Source: DATHTK01 sp035463295
Lineage (GTDB): Bacteria; Actinomycetota; Rubrobacteria; Rubrobacterales; Rubrobacteraceae
Length of the DNA stretch: 64,000 nt
Assembly: GCA_035463295.1 (NCBI GenBank)
Contig: DATHTK010000052.1
Location: 9,846-73,845 of the forward strand
Direction: 5' to 3'
Positions 26,503 through 34,982 of this stretch are shown one piece after another. Under the pieces are notes generated by a model. The model did not search any database and was not told the DNA's origin. It saw only the letters and a list, made by a program, of their open reading frames with translations. A program made the translations under genes and the position numbers. Position 1 is the first letter of the stretch. The number at the start of each line of letters is the position of its first letter.

Positions 26503-26769
26503 CTACTCCTCGGGGAGCGTGATGATCCGGAGGTCCACCAGGTCCTGGGCGACGCGCATGCGAGCCATCGCGGCCGGGAAGTCGCCCTCGGCGTAGTACT
26601 CCTTCGCTTCGCCGACGAGTCGCCTGAGCTGGGTGAGGAGGTCGTCGTCCTCGCCGACCGGCCCCTCGCCCCGCACGCTCGCCTCGGCCATGCCGATCGT
26701 CACGGGTGCGCGCGGGCTCCCCGTCCACATGGAGATGATCGCAATCTCCAGATAGCCGGTAATGCGCAT
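26503..26769 (-). CDS. Hypothetical small protein upstream of asparaginase
   Basis: An 88-residue protein, MRITGYLEIAIISMWTG...RIITLPEE, not recognised. The N-terminal third is mildly hydrophobic, the middle acidic (EGPVGEDDD) and the C-terminal 45 residues helical with a TPR-like look (LVGEAKEYYAEGDFPAAMARMRVAQDLVDLR). It ends 2 nt before the asparaginase start, with its last codons providing that gene's ribosome site. ATG 26769 or GTG 26781 may start it. Confidence 0.6.
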   Translation of the reverse strand: MRITGYLEIAIISMWTGSPRAPVTIGMAEASVRGEGPVGEDDDLLTQLRRLVGEAKEYYAEGDFPAAMARMRVAQDLVDLRIITLPEE

Positions 26770-26819
26770 CAGGTGCCCCACTCTCAGTCCGACCAGCGTC
26801 CCACCCTCGCCTACCCTGC

Positions 26820-27653
26820 TCAAGAGAACCACCGCCGGATATTGCCGGAGAGGATGCCGGGGATGTTTCTGTCGGGGACCCCCGCGGCTTCGGCGGCGGC
26901 GAGGGCGGCGTGCAGCGTCGAGGGGATATCTCCGTAGGGTATGTCCGAGCCGTAGCAGATACGCTTCGGGTCCAGCGCGCCGAAGAGGACGTAGAGATCC
27001 TTCGCCCCGACCACCGAGGTCTCGAAGAGGATGTTCTCGTTGTCTTCGAAGGCGCGGACGGCCTCCAGGAGCTCCACCATCGAGGCGTGGCCCAGGATCA
27101 AGCGCAGCCCGGGATGGGCTTCGACCGTCGGGAGCAGCGGCTCGACGACCCGGCACATAGCAAAGCCCGTGTGGATCAGGACCGGCAGGTCCGCCTCGGC
27201 CGCCATGCCGAGGAGTCGCACCACCCGTTCGTCATCGAGCTCGAAGCGCTGGGAGACAGGGTGGAGCTTAAGCCCCCGAAAGCCGCGCTCGACGCACCGC
27301 TCGAACTCCTTCTCGTAGTCACGGTGCGGGTTGAGCCGGAAGAACGGCACGAAGTGGCGCGGGTGCTCCTCGTAGGCCGCCCAGACCACGTCGTTGGGCC
27401 CCGAATAGTCGTCGAGGGCGTTCGGGTCATTGAGCGGGAAAACGATGCTCCTTACGACCCCCGCCGCCCGCATCCGCTCGCTCATCCCCTCTGCGGTCAT
27501 GGTCCGGCCGTCCACGTCGGCGCCGATGTGGGCGTGCGCGTCGAAGACCTCCACCCCGGACGGCACCTTCCCTCCGATCCACTCCCAGACCGGAGCCATC
27601 GCGCCCGAGGTCAACGCCTCGATACTGTGCTTGCGTTCGGTCTCCGTCGCCAA
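26820..27653 (-). CDS. Amidohydrolase (amidohydrolase_2 family)
   Basis: A 277-residue TIM-barrel metal hydrolase. EVFDAHAHIGADVDG gives the HxH metal site (residues 40-43), GFRGLKLHPVSQRFELDD the lysine strand, LPVLIHTGF and LRLILGHASM the metal histidines, and KRICYGSDIPYG the final Asp. This order matches the ACMSD/amidohydrolase_2 family whose members decarboxylate or hydrolyse small acids; the substrate is unknown. It is followed closely by the small hypothetical gene and asparaginase. Confidence 0.87.
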   Translation of the reverse strand: MATETERKHSIEALTSGAMAPVWEWIGGKVPSGVEVFDAHAHIGADVDGRTMTAEGMSERMRAAGVVRSIVFPLNDPNALDDYSGPNDVVWAAYEEHPRHFVPFFRLNPHRDYEKEFERCVERGFRGLKLHPVSQRFELDDERVVRLLGMAAEADLPVLIHTGFAMCRVVEPLLPTVEAHPGLRLILGHASMVELLEAVRAFEDNENILFETSVVGAKDLYVLFGALDPKRICYGSDIPYGDIPSTLHAALAAAEAAGVPDRNIPGILSGNIRRWFS

Positions 27654-27786
27654 AGTGTTGCCGTTCTAGCCAGGGTCTTTAGGGTCAACGACCGCACAAT
27701 GGTAGCAGGCGAGGTATGCGCCTGCCGAGGAGATCCCGAGCGCCGTCACGTTTGGTTCCATCGAACGACCAGGCGATACGGCCGAC

Positions 27787-28320
27787 CTACCCCTCGATAT
27801 CGAAGCGCGGCTTTCTCATCTCGGCCTCCGCCCTGCGCTGGAGCTCTTCCACGGCCTCCGAGACCGGTCCGAGCTCGTACGGCTCGCCGTGGAAGAGCAC
27901 GGCGTTTCTATCGGAGTCGAAGCCGCGGAAGCGATCCTCGGGGGCCGTATCGGCGAGCACGTCCAGAGGCTCCGTATAGCAATCGAAGAACCTGCGTTGC
28001 TCGGACGTCACATACCAGGTCTCGAGCCGCTTGTCCAAGTGCTCGAAATGCTCGATAAACGTCAGCGCCCTGAGCGGGGAGTTGTCATCGACCTCGAGGC
28101 TCTCCCTCAGCTCTCTACCCCGGCTCGGAAAGAGCGGGTCGGGCGGCCAGAGAAGGCGTGAGATCCTGCCGATGGCGACCAGCGCGTTCTGGACCGAGTA
28201 CCAGAAGAGCTCGCCGTCGCCGCTGGCAAAGGCCTCGTCCATGTCCTGCAGCGCGATGATGGCGTACTGGGACTGCTTCTCTACCTCCACCTGCAAGTAC
28301 CGGAGCAGGGCCTTCTCCAT
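27787..28320 (-). CDS. Hypothetical protein
   Basis: A 177-residue soluble acidic protein, largely helical (EKALLRYLQVEVEKQSQYAIIALQDMDEAF...), with an aromatic-rich middle (SVQNALVAIGRISRLLWPPD). The spacing of helices around RLLWPP and EHFEHLDKRLETWYV recalls HEPN-like bundles but I cannot confirm a family. GAGGTG precedes ATG 28320. It lies 20 nt downstream of the Crp-family regulator and is probably co-transcribed with it. Confidence 0.75.
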   Translation of the reverse strand: MEKALLRYLQVEVEKQSQYAIIALQDMDEAFASGDGELFWYSVQNALVAIGRISRLLWPPDPLFPSRGRELRESLEVDDNSPLRALTFIEHFEHLDKRLETWYVTSEQRRFFDCYTEPLDVLADTAPEDRFRGFDSDRNAVLFHGEPYELGPVSEAVEELQRRAEAEMRKPRFDIEG

Positions 28321-28340
28321 CTAACACCTCTATCGTCTAC

Positions 28341-29063
28341 TCATACCTCATCGGCCGCCTCTCTCAGCGTCTCGATGTCCCAGACGTGTATGTAACGGTG
28401 TCTCAGCTCCACGGCGCCGACCTCGCGGAGGCGAGCGAACGCCCGGGTGACGGCCTCCCGGTTCGCCCCGATAAAGCTGCCGAGCTGCTGGTGCGTGTAG
28501 CGCGTCGGGATCCTGTAGCCCTCGGGAGTCCTGATCCCCTCCCCCTCGACGAGCATCAGGACGAGGCTGGCGAGGCGCGCGGGCACCTCCTTGAGCCCGA
28601 GGTCCTGCAAACGGGTCTCGTAGGTGCTCAGGCGGTCGCTGAGGAGGTGCACCAGTTGCAGCCCGACCTCGGGTTTGTCCAGGATCAAGCGCTCCACGTC
28701 AGCGCGGCACATCGCGGAGACCTCCGACTTCTCGAGGGCCTCGGCGTAGCAATTTCTGAGACGCTGGCCGGTGAGCACCATCTCCCCGAAGACCGTCCCG
28801 CTCTGCAATACGACAAGGGTGAACTCGCGTCCACCGGGAGTGGATCTGTAGAGGCGCACCCGGCCTCTCTGGAGCACGAACAGGGTCTCGCTGACGTCCA
28901 CCGGCCTGAAGAAGATCTCCCCTCGCTCGACGGTGGTATTGAAGTGCTCCCAGTTGATCTGCTCTATCTCGTCGCGCGAGAGTGGTTCGAAGATGTCCAC
29001 CAGAGTGAGGAGCCTGACCTGCTCCTCCAGGAGCCTCGCTCCGTATGGCCCATGCCCCAGCAT
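28341..29063 (-). CDS. Crp/Fnr-family transcriptional regulator
   Basis: A 240-residue regulator. Residues 20-150 form the cyclic-nucleotide-binding fold (IFFRPVDVSETLFVLQRGRVRLYRSTPGGREFTLVVLQSGTVFGEMVL), with a GTVFGEM phosphate-cassette-like loop, and residues 175-235 a winged HTH (YTHQQLGSFIGANREAVTRAFARLREVGAVELRHRYIHV). There is no N-terminal Fnr-type cysteine cluster. The Arg and Ser of the canonical cAMP site (RSA) are not obvious, so the ligand may differ. Targets unknown. Confidence 0.9.
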   Translation of the reverse strand: MLGHGPYGARLLEEQVRLLTLVDIFEPLSRDEIEQINWEHFNTTVERGEIFFRPVDVSETLFVLQRGRVRLYRSTPGGREFTLVVLQSGTVFGEMVLTGQRLRNCYAEALEKSEVSAMCRADVERLILDKPEVGLQLVHLLSDRLSTYETRLQDLGLKEVPARLASLVLMLVEGEGIRTPEGYRIPTRYTHQQLGSFIGANREAVTRAFARLREVGAVELRHRYIHVWDIETLREAADEV

Positions 29064-29212
29064 AGCTCCATCCCGCCGCCGTTGCCCTGCTCGCCAGGTA
29101 CTTTACAACACCGCCGCACCAGCCGCCCCAGTGCCCCGCTCGCGCCCGGGGCCGCGTTGCAGAGGTAGACGAGCACGGTGGAGGCGCCCATCGAGCGACG
29201 CTCGACTCCCCT

Positions 29213-30520
29213 TCAGGTGGAGTCCCGGCGGAGGGTGAGCGTCGAGACGCGGGGCCCATCCACGCTCTTGACGTGGAGGGTGACTCCGTCGGCGTCGACT
29301 GTGTCCCCGGGCTCGGGAGGGCGGCCCAGGGAGCCGAGCACGTAGCCACCGATCGTGTCGAAGTCCTCGTGGGGGAGATCCAGGTGGAAGAACTCGTTCA
29401 CGTCGGTGATGGGGATGCGGCCGTCGACGGCATAGGCGCCGTCCCCGATCTCCTCTATCGCGGCCTCCCCCTCGTCGAACTCGTCCTGGATCTCGCCGAC
29501 GATCTCCTCGAGGACGTCTTCTATGGTTACTAGCCCCTCGACGCTCCCCCACTCGTCTATAACTATCGCCATCTGCAGTTTACGTCGCTGGAACTCGCGC
29601 AGAATCTGCTCTATCGGTTTGGTCTCCGGGACCACCAGGCAGTCGCGCACGATCTCCCTTAGATCGAAGTCCTCGGGTTTCTCGCGAGCCGCCCGCAGGA
29701 GATCTTTGATGTGTACCGCGCCGAGGACGTGGTCGAGGTCCCCCTCGTAGACCGGGTAGCGGGTGTAACGCCCGAACGTCGCCGCGTCCACCAGCTCCGA
29801 GAGAGAAGAATCCGCTCTGAGGGCCTCGATATCCGGTCTAGGGACCATGACCTCGCGCGCCACCGTATCACCGAAGTCGAAGACGTTGTTGATGTAGTCG
29901 TGCTCCTCGGGGTCGAGCTCGCCCGAAGCCGCAGAGGAGGAGATCATGATCCTGAGCTCTTCCTCGGAGTGGGCCTCCATCTCCTCGCCGAGCCGGATGC
30001 CCCACGGACGCAACACGAAGTTGGTGGAGGCGTTCACCATCCACACTATCGGCCGCAACAGCACCATAAAGACCTTTAGCGGGCGGCTGATCCAGAGCGA
30101 GGTTCCCTCGGCGCGCTGGATCGAGAAGTACTTGGGCGCCTGCTCGCCGAACACCAGGTGCGCGTAGGTTATGACCGCGAAGCCGAGGAGCACAGAGACG
30201 ATTGTAACGGCCCGCTCGCTCGTCACCCCGACCACCTCGAGGAGCGGCTCGATCAGGTGCGCCACCGCCGGCTCGCCGATCCAGCCGAGGCCGAGGGACG
30301 CCATCGTGATGCCTACCTGGCAGACCGAGAGGTAGGCGTCGAGGTCGCGCAATGCGTCGCGCACCCCGGTGGCCCGCGCGCTCCCCTCCCGCTCGAGTTG
30401 CACCATGCGCGACTCGCGCACCCGCACGAGCGCGAACTCCGCCGCGACGAAGAAGCCGTTCAGGACCACCAGCCCGAGGGCCAGAAGGAGTTGAAACGAG
30501 GATAAGAGGGGTTCTTCCAA
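29213..30520 (-). CDS. CNNM/CorC-type (hemolysin family) transporter-associated protein
   Basis: A 435-residue protein: DUF21/CNNM membrane domain with four segments (residues 5-160, VLNGFFVAAEFALVRVRESRM, ASLGLGWIGEPAVAHLIEPL, VFGEQAPKYFSIQRAE), two CBS domains (AREVMVPRPDIEALRADSSLSE..., DCLVVPETKPIEQILREFQRRKLQMAIVIDEWGSVEGLVTIEDVLEEIVGEI) and the CorC_HlyC C-terminal domain (YAVDGRIPITDVNEFFHLDLP...). Relatives take part in Mg or Co export; CBS domains usually bind ATP. Real membrane hemolysis is unlikely despite the family name. Confidence 0.93.
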   Translation of the reverse strand: MEEPLLSSFQLLLALGLVVLNGFFVAAEFALVRVRESRMVQLEREGSARATGVRDALRDLDAYLSVCQVGITMASLGLGWIGEPAVAHLIEPLLEVVGVTSERAVTIVSVLLGFAVITYAHLVFGEQAPKYFSIQRAEGTSLWISRPLKVFMVLLRPIVWMVNASTNFVLRPWGIRLGEEMEAHSEEELRIMISSSAASGELDPEEHDYINNVFDFGDTVAREVMVPRPDIEALRADSSLSELVDAATFGRYTRYPVYEGDLDHVLGAVHIKDLLRAAREKPEDFDLREIVRDCLVVPETKPIEQILREFQRRKLQMAIVIDEWGSVEGLVTIEDVLEEIVGEIQDEFDEGEAAIEEIGDGAYAVDGRIPITDVNEFFHLDLPHEDFDTIGGYVLGSLGRPPEPGDTVDADGVTLHVKSVDGPRVSTLTLRRDST

Positions 30521-30694
30521 ATCTATAGAATCACGCCGACTCGGCGACCGTATCGCGCGTGTTCGGAACTAGTGAAGTGAACGTCACCCATCGTGCTACG
30601 GGCGGGATTATACCGCAGCTCAACGCGGGGGAGAAAGAGGCCCGGCCAGCGCGGCCGGACCTCCTATGACAGACCCGTTGTCCTCGGCCGATCT

Positions 30695-31204
30695 CTACGC
30701 CAGCCCTTCGGCCTCATACTCGCGCAGGAAACCCTCGAAGAGGCGCCGGTGACCCTGCTCGTCACGCAGGATGTCTATCACCATGTCCTGAGTTACCGGA
30801 TCGACTCCCTCGGTCTCCTCCACTATCCTCGTGTAGTGCTGGATAGCCCCGTCCTCGGCGTCTATGACCCCCTTTATAACGTGCACCACGTCGATCTGAT
30901 CCTCAGCAGGCTGCAGCTTCATCTGGGTGGCCTTGAACTCCGCCGAGCCGGGGACCACCCCGTAGAGCTCCTTTATGCGAACGGCGAACTGCTGGGCGTG
31001 GGCGAGCTCCTCCTGGATGTCCTCCTCTATGTTCTCCTTGACCTCCTGGGCGCGCACGCCGTCGGGGTTGACGGAGTTGGTGATGTAGTTGATGACGGTC
31101 TCCAGCTCCATAAAGTAAGCGGTCTTGAGGAGCTCTATGATCGCCTCGCGCTTCTCTTTGAGCTCTCCGGAGAGGATCCCCTCCGTGCTACGGTTGGTCT
31201 CCAC
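30695..31204 (-). CDS. Ferritin-like protein
   Basis: A 169-residue four-helix protein. Carboxylate-bridged di-iron residues are suggested by AYFMELETVINYI (Glu), EDIQEELAHAQQFAVRI (ExxH), DAEDGAIQHYTRIVE (Glu/His) and DILRDEQGHRRLFEGF (ExxH), the pairing seen in the bacterioferritin/ferritin-like superfamily. It begins at GTG 31204, with GGAGGT seven nt upstream. A role in iron storage or peroxide detoxification is inferred; no membrane segment. Confidence 0.85.
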   Translation of the reverse strand: METNRSTEGILSGELKEKREAIIELLKTAYFMELETVINYITNSVNPDGVRAQEVKENIEEDIQEELAHAQQFAVRIKELYGVVPGSAEFKATQMKLQPAEDQIDVVHVIKGVIDAEDGAIQHYTRIVEETEGVDPVTQDMVIDILRDEQGHRRLFEGFLREYEAEGLA

Positions 31205-31297
31205 GCTGTGGACCTCCTATTTTTCTCGTCGACGCTACCCCTAGACTGTACCCTCGCCACCCGCCGCTAAACGTGAAGCGGAGTCTCCGGTCGGGGC

Positions 31298-33010
31298 TCA
31301 TGCGGTCGCGGGTTCCTCCCCCATCATGCTCTTCGGCTTGTAGCGCTCGACGTAGCGCCGGTACTGCTCGACCTCGCGTCCGGCGCGCTCCTCGTCCCAG
31401 CCGAGGTGCCTGACGGCGACCTGTGCTGCGGCCTCGTCCACGTCGAGGCCCACCTGTGGGCCGAGGCCGACCATCGTGCGCCGGAGCAGCACGTCGGAGA
31501 GAGTCCGGGACATCTCGCGCCGGAAGGCGTAGAGGACCTCCGCGCCGATGATCCCGCTCTCGACGGTGGCGGCAGGACCGAGCGGCATCCGCAGCGACGG
31601 ATCGTCGCCGGCCATCTCGAGCACCACCGGCGCGCGGGCGCCGTAGAGCTTGAGGAGCCGCTCGGCCAGCTCGTCGGTCAGGCCACTCGTCGCCTTGAAC
31701 TCAGCGGCGAAGTTCTGGAAGTCCCGCGTCTCTCCTCCGGGAAGCGGCATCCTCGCCGTGTGGCTCTCGGGCGCCTCGCGATCGAGCTTCGTGTAGACCA
31801 TATCCACCGTCTGGCGGGAGAGGTTGCGGTAGGTCGTCAGCTTGCCGCCGACGATGGTGATCAGGCCGTCCACCCTCGATACGCCCTCGCCCATACCGGT
31901 CCTCTTCGTCCCGATCCCCTGGCCTCTGGCGTGGTCGTAGACGATGTGGCTCCGTGTGACGGATCCTTCGGCGCCCTCCGGCTGGTAGGGCAGGGGCCGG
32001 ACGCCGGAGTAGGTAAAGAGGACGCTCTCCCGAGAGAGGCTGGCCTCGGGGATCACGTAGTTCGTCTCCTCTATGAGATAGTCGATCTCCTCCTCATCGG
32101 CGGAGATGTAGTCGAGGTCTCCCCTGTAGCGGATGTCGGTGGTCCCGATCAGGTACCGTCCGTTCCACGGGACGATGAAGTAGGGCCTGCCGTCCTTGCG
32201 CGCTTCGACGTAGAGGGCCTCCCCCTTCGGCGCACCCGGGAACGGGTCCACGACGAGGTGGCTCCCTTTTGTCCCCCCGATCATTGGCCTCCCGTGGCTC
32301 TCCCCGAGCACCTCGTCCACCCAGGGACCCGCCACGTTGACGGTGACGGAGGCCCGGGCGGAGTAGCTTCCTTCCCCGAGAGCATCGGTGAACTCGACGC
32401 CGACCACCCGGTCTCCCTCGCGGGCCAACCTCTCGACCTCGGCGTACGTGAGCACGACGGCGCCGTGCTCGCGGGCCGAGATGGCGTTCTCTACCGCGAG
32501 CCTCTCGGCGTACTCGACCTGGGCGTCGTAGTAGAAGGCCGCGCCGAGGAGGCCTTCCGGGTTGAGGCCGGGCTCGCGCTGGAGGGCCTCATCCGGGCTC
32601 AGCATGTGATGGTTGTCCAGGCTCTTGTCCAGAGAGAGCGTGTCGTAGGCGATCATGCCGAGCCGGACCATGAGCGGGCCATGCTTCGCGCGATCGTAGA
32701 TCGGTACCATGAAGCCCAGCGGCTTCACGAGGTGCGGGGCTATGTGGAGGAGGATCTCCCGGTCCTTCAGCGACTCCCGCACGAGAGGAACCTCGTAGTA
32801 CTCCAGGTAGCGCAGGCCGCCGTGGATCAAGCGCGTCGCCCACTGGGTAGTCCCGTTTGAGATGTCGCCCTTGTCCAGCAGCAACACCTTGAGACCGCGC
32901 ATCGCGGCGTCGCGAGCTATACCTGAGCCGTTGATGCCGGCCCCGATGACGATGAGGTCGAACGGGTAGTTCCGGATGTCTTCCGGTATTCTTCGGCGGA
33001 CCATTCGCAC
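31298..33010 (-). CDS. glpD: Glycerol-3-phosphate dehydrogenase, FAD-dependent
   Basis: Oxidises glycerol 3-phosphate to DHAP, passing electrons to quinone at the inner face of the membrane. The 570-residue protein has the FAD dinucleotide motif FDLIVIGAGINGSGIARDAAMRGLKVLLLDKGD, TTQWATRLIHGGLRYLEYYE, VNVAGPWVDEVLG, SHLVVDP and GTTDIRYRGD, ending with the C-terminal alpha-helical domain (HLGWDEERAGREVEQYRRYVERY). GTG 33010 (GGAGG close upstream) or ATG 33004 starts it. Last gene of the glycerol operon, 9 nt after dhaM. Confidence 0.95.
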   Translation of the reverse strand: MRMVRRRIPEDIRNYPFDLIVIGAGINGSGIARDAAMRGLKVLLLDKGDISNGTTQWATRLIHGGLRYLEYYEVPLVRESLKDREILLHIAPHLVKPLGFMVPIYDRAKHGPLMVRLGMIAYDTLSLDKSLDNHHMLSPDEALQREPGLNPEGLLGAAFYYDAQVEYAERLAVENAISAREHGAVVLTYAEVERLAREGDRVVGVEFTDALGEGSYSARASVTVNVAGPWVDEVLGESHGRPMIGGTKGSHLVVDPFPGAPKGEALYVEARKDGRPYFIVPWNGRYLIGTTDIRYRGDLDYISADEEEIDYLIEETNYVIPEASLSRESVLFTYSGVRPLPYQPEGAEGSVTRSHIVYDHARGQGIGTKRTGMGEGVSRVDGLITIVGGKLTTYRNLSRQTVDMVYTKLDREAPESHTARMPLPGGETRDFQNFAAEFKATSGLTDELAERLLKLYGARAPVVLEMAGDDPSLRMPLGPAATVESGIIGAEVLYAFRREMSRTLSDVLLRRTMVGLGPQVGLDVDEAAAQVAVRHLGWDEERAGREVEQYRRYVERYKPKSMMGEEPATA

Positions 33011-33019
33011 CTTTCCTCC

Positions 33020-33415
33020 TTATTCCCCGTGCAGCTTGGGCTCGGTGCGCGCCTCCATCGCCGCCTCGACGCACTCGTCGGCGTCGGAGCCGGTGGATGC
33101 CGAGACTCCGGCTGCGAAGGCCCCCTCGACGAACGGCGCGTCCACGAGCCGGACCTTCTCTCTTTTCTCCGAGGATAGCATCTCGAGGACCGTCTCGGCC
33201 GAGAGGACGGCGCTTCCGAGATCCATGAACACGAGCACCTCGTCGGCCTCGAGACCCTCTATGGCCTCCCTGATCCGGTCCGGGTCCGTCCCGAAGCCGC
33301 CTTCGGCGTCGCCGCCGACCGCCGCGAGCTCGACCTCCCCGGCCATCTGGCGCACGAGATCCGCGGTGCCTTCGGCGATCCGGGGGCTGTGCGAGACGAG
33401 CACGAGCCCCACCAT
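33020..33415 (-). CDS. dhaM: PTS-dependent dihydroxyacetone kinase, phosphoryl donor subunit DhaM
   Basis: A 131-residue EIIA-Man-type domain that phosphorylates the ADP held by DhaL. GLVLVSHSPRIAEGTADLVRQMAG contains the phosphorylatable His (about residue 9), with AVGGDAEGGFGTDPDRI and VLVFMDLGSAVLSAETVLEML typical of DhaM. It lacks the HPr and EI-like extensions of the E. coli protein, so EI and HPr must be elsewhere. TGATG junction with dhaL gives tight coupling. Confidence 0.94.
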   Translation of the reverse strand: MVGLVLVSHSPRIAEGTADLVRQMAGEVELAAVGGDAEGGFGTDPDRIREAIEGLEADEVLVFMDLGSAVLSAETVLEMLSSEKREKVRLVDAPFVEGAFAAGVSASTGSDADECVEAAMEARTEPKLHGE

Positions 33416-34053
33416 CAGCCGCCCACCTCCAGCGTCCGGGCCGCCGACTCGAGCAGGTAGTACGTGGAAGTGGCGCCCGGGTCCTGGTGCCCCTGGGCGC
33501 GCGCCCCCAGATAGCTCGCCCGGCCCTTTCGGGCCGTCAGAGGGATCGTGGACTCCATCCCCTTTTCGGCCGCCCCTGCGGCGTCCCGAAAGACCGCGGC
33601 GACGCTCGCGTCCGCCCCGCTCGCTCTCTCTCTCGCGGCCTCCGCCGCGGGCTGCAAGGCGTCAACGATGGTCTTGTCCCCCACCTCGGCCTTTCCGCGC
33701 TGCTTGATACCACCCAGGGCGGCCTCCACGGCCTCGGCGGCGTCTTCGGCCGAGACCTCATCCTTGCCCTGCAAGACCGTCGAGGCGCGCAGGAAGGCGG
33801 TCCCGTAGAGGGGGCCCGCAGCGCCGCCGACCTTGCTCACGAGCGCCATCGAGACGGCCTTCAGCACGTCGGCCGGGGTGGAGAGCTCGGCGCTCTCGAG
33901 GCGCTCGAGGGCGGCCTGGAAGCCACGGTGCATGTTCGTGCCGTGGTCGCCGTCCCCGATCTCCGAGTCGAGCTTGGTCAGGTAGCGTCTGTTCTCCTCC
34001 ATCGCCGCAGCCATCGCCCTGACGACCTCAAGCGTCCTGTCCGTAGCTCCCAA
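33415..34053 (-). CDS. dhaL: Dihydroxyacetone kinase subunit DhaL
   Basis: ADP-binding subunit of DHA kinase. The 212 residues show LDSEIGDGDHGTNMHRGFQAAL (the GDGDHG metal-ADP loop), MALVSKVGGAAGPLYGTAFLRAS (GGASGPLYG-like) and GDKTIVDALQPAAEAARE, with the end ASYLGARAQGHQDPGATSTYYLLESA. Start is TTG 34053, with GGAGGAG five nt upstream. It works with DhaK and DhaM, using phosphoenolpyruvate via the PTS. Confidence 0.94.
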   Translation of the reverse strand: MGATDRTLEVVRAMAAAMEENRRYLTKLDSEIGDGDHGTNMHRGFQAALERLESAELSTPADVLKAVSMALVSKVGGAAGPLYGTAFLRASTVLQGKDEVSAEDAAEAVEAALGGIKQRGKAEVGDKTIVDALQPAAEAARERASGADASVAAVFRDAAGAAEKGMESTIPLTARKGRASYLGARAQGHQDPGATSTYYLLESAARTLEVGG

Positions 34054-34158
34054 ATCCGCTCCTCCGGTTCGATGGTTCTTCGTCGTGCACTCCAGGTTTC
34101 GATCAATTTACCCGGATCTACGCTCCGTTAAAGAGCGCCCGCTTCGCGCCCCAAGCGC

Positions 34159-34198
34159 GCGCGACGGGGCGCCGGAAGAGCCCGGCGCCCCGTCGCGC
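34159..34198. repeat. Perfect 17-bp intercistronic hairpin between glpF and dhaL
   Basis: GCGCGACGGGGCGCCGG (34159-34175) and its exact complement (34182-34198) enclose a six-nt loop. In the minus-strand transcript it sits between the end of glpF and the start of dhaL, in a 160-nt gap. A CTCTTT lies some 30 nt later rather than directly after the stem, so it may be a partial terminator, an mRNA stabiliser or an antitermination target. Confidence 0.8.
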
Positions 34199-34213
34199 AC
34201 CTCCGGGACTACC

Positions 34214-34969
34214 TCAGGCGCCGAACCCGAGGATGCTCCACAGAAAAGCCCCCAGAACGCCTCCAACGAGCGGAGCGACGACCGGGATCCAGGCGTACCC
34301 CCAGTCCGAGCCGCCCTTGCCGGCGATCGGGAGGATGGCGTGCGCGATGCGCGGGCCGAGGTCCCTGGCCGGGTTGATGGCGTACCCCGTCGGCCCACCG
34401 AGCGAGAGGCCGATACCCAGAACCAGCAACCCGACGAGCAGCGGGGCGATACCGGTGCCGAACACCGCCGCGAGATCGCCGCCGCCCTCGGCCCCGATGA
34501 CCGCGGAGTTGTTGACGATGCCGAGGACGCCGAAGACGAGCATCGCGGTGCCGATGACCTCGGTGATGATGTTCGCCGCGGTGCTGCGGATCGCCGGCGC
34601 CGTGGAGAAGACGCCGAGCTTGAGGCCGGGGTCGGCGGTCTCCCCCCAGTGCCGGAGGTAGGCCAGCCAGACCAGGACGGCGCCGGTAAAGGCGCCGAGG
34701 AGCTGGGCGATCATGTATCCCGGCACCTGGGCCCAGTCGAAGGCCCCGATCGAGGCGAGCCCGAGCGTTACGGCCGGGTTGATGTGGGCGCCGCTGATGG
34801 ATCCGACGGCGTAGACGGCGATCGCGACGGCCATCCCCCACCCGAAGGTGATGACGATCCAGCCGGAGTTCTCGCCCTTGGAGTTCCTGAGCAGAACGTT
34901 GGCGACGACGCCGTCGCCGAGGAGGATCAGGATCATGGTGCCGATGAACTCGGCGATGTATACCTCCAT
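34214..34969 (-). CDS. glpF: Glycerol uptake facilitator (MIP/aquaporin family)
   Basis: A 251-residue channel with six membrane helices and both NPA boxes: SGAHINPAVTLGLAS (about residue 64) and TGYAINPARDLGPRIAH (about residue 199). The Asp after the second box (NPARD) is the aquaglyceroporin residue, supporting glycerol rather than water only. ATG 34969 has AGAGAGGAG upstream and lies 13 nt after dhaK. It feeds GlpK and possibly DHA kinase in the same operon. Confidence 0.93.
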   Translation of the reverse strand: MEVYIAEFIGTMILILLGDGVVANVLLRNSKGENSGWIVITFGWGMAVAIAVYAVGSISGAHINPAVTLGLASIGAFDWAQVPGYMIAQLLGAFTGAVLVWLAYLRHWGETADPGLKLGVFSTAPAIRSTAANIITEVIGTAMLVFGVLGIVNNSAVIGAEGGGDLAAVFGTGIAPLLVGLLVLGIGLSLGGPTGYAINPARDLGPRIAHAILPIAGKGGSDWGYAWIPVVAPLVGGVLGAFLWSILGFGA

Positions 34970-34982
34970 ATATATCTCCTCT

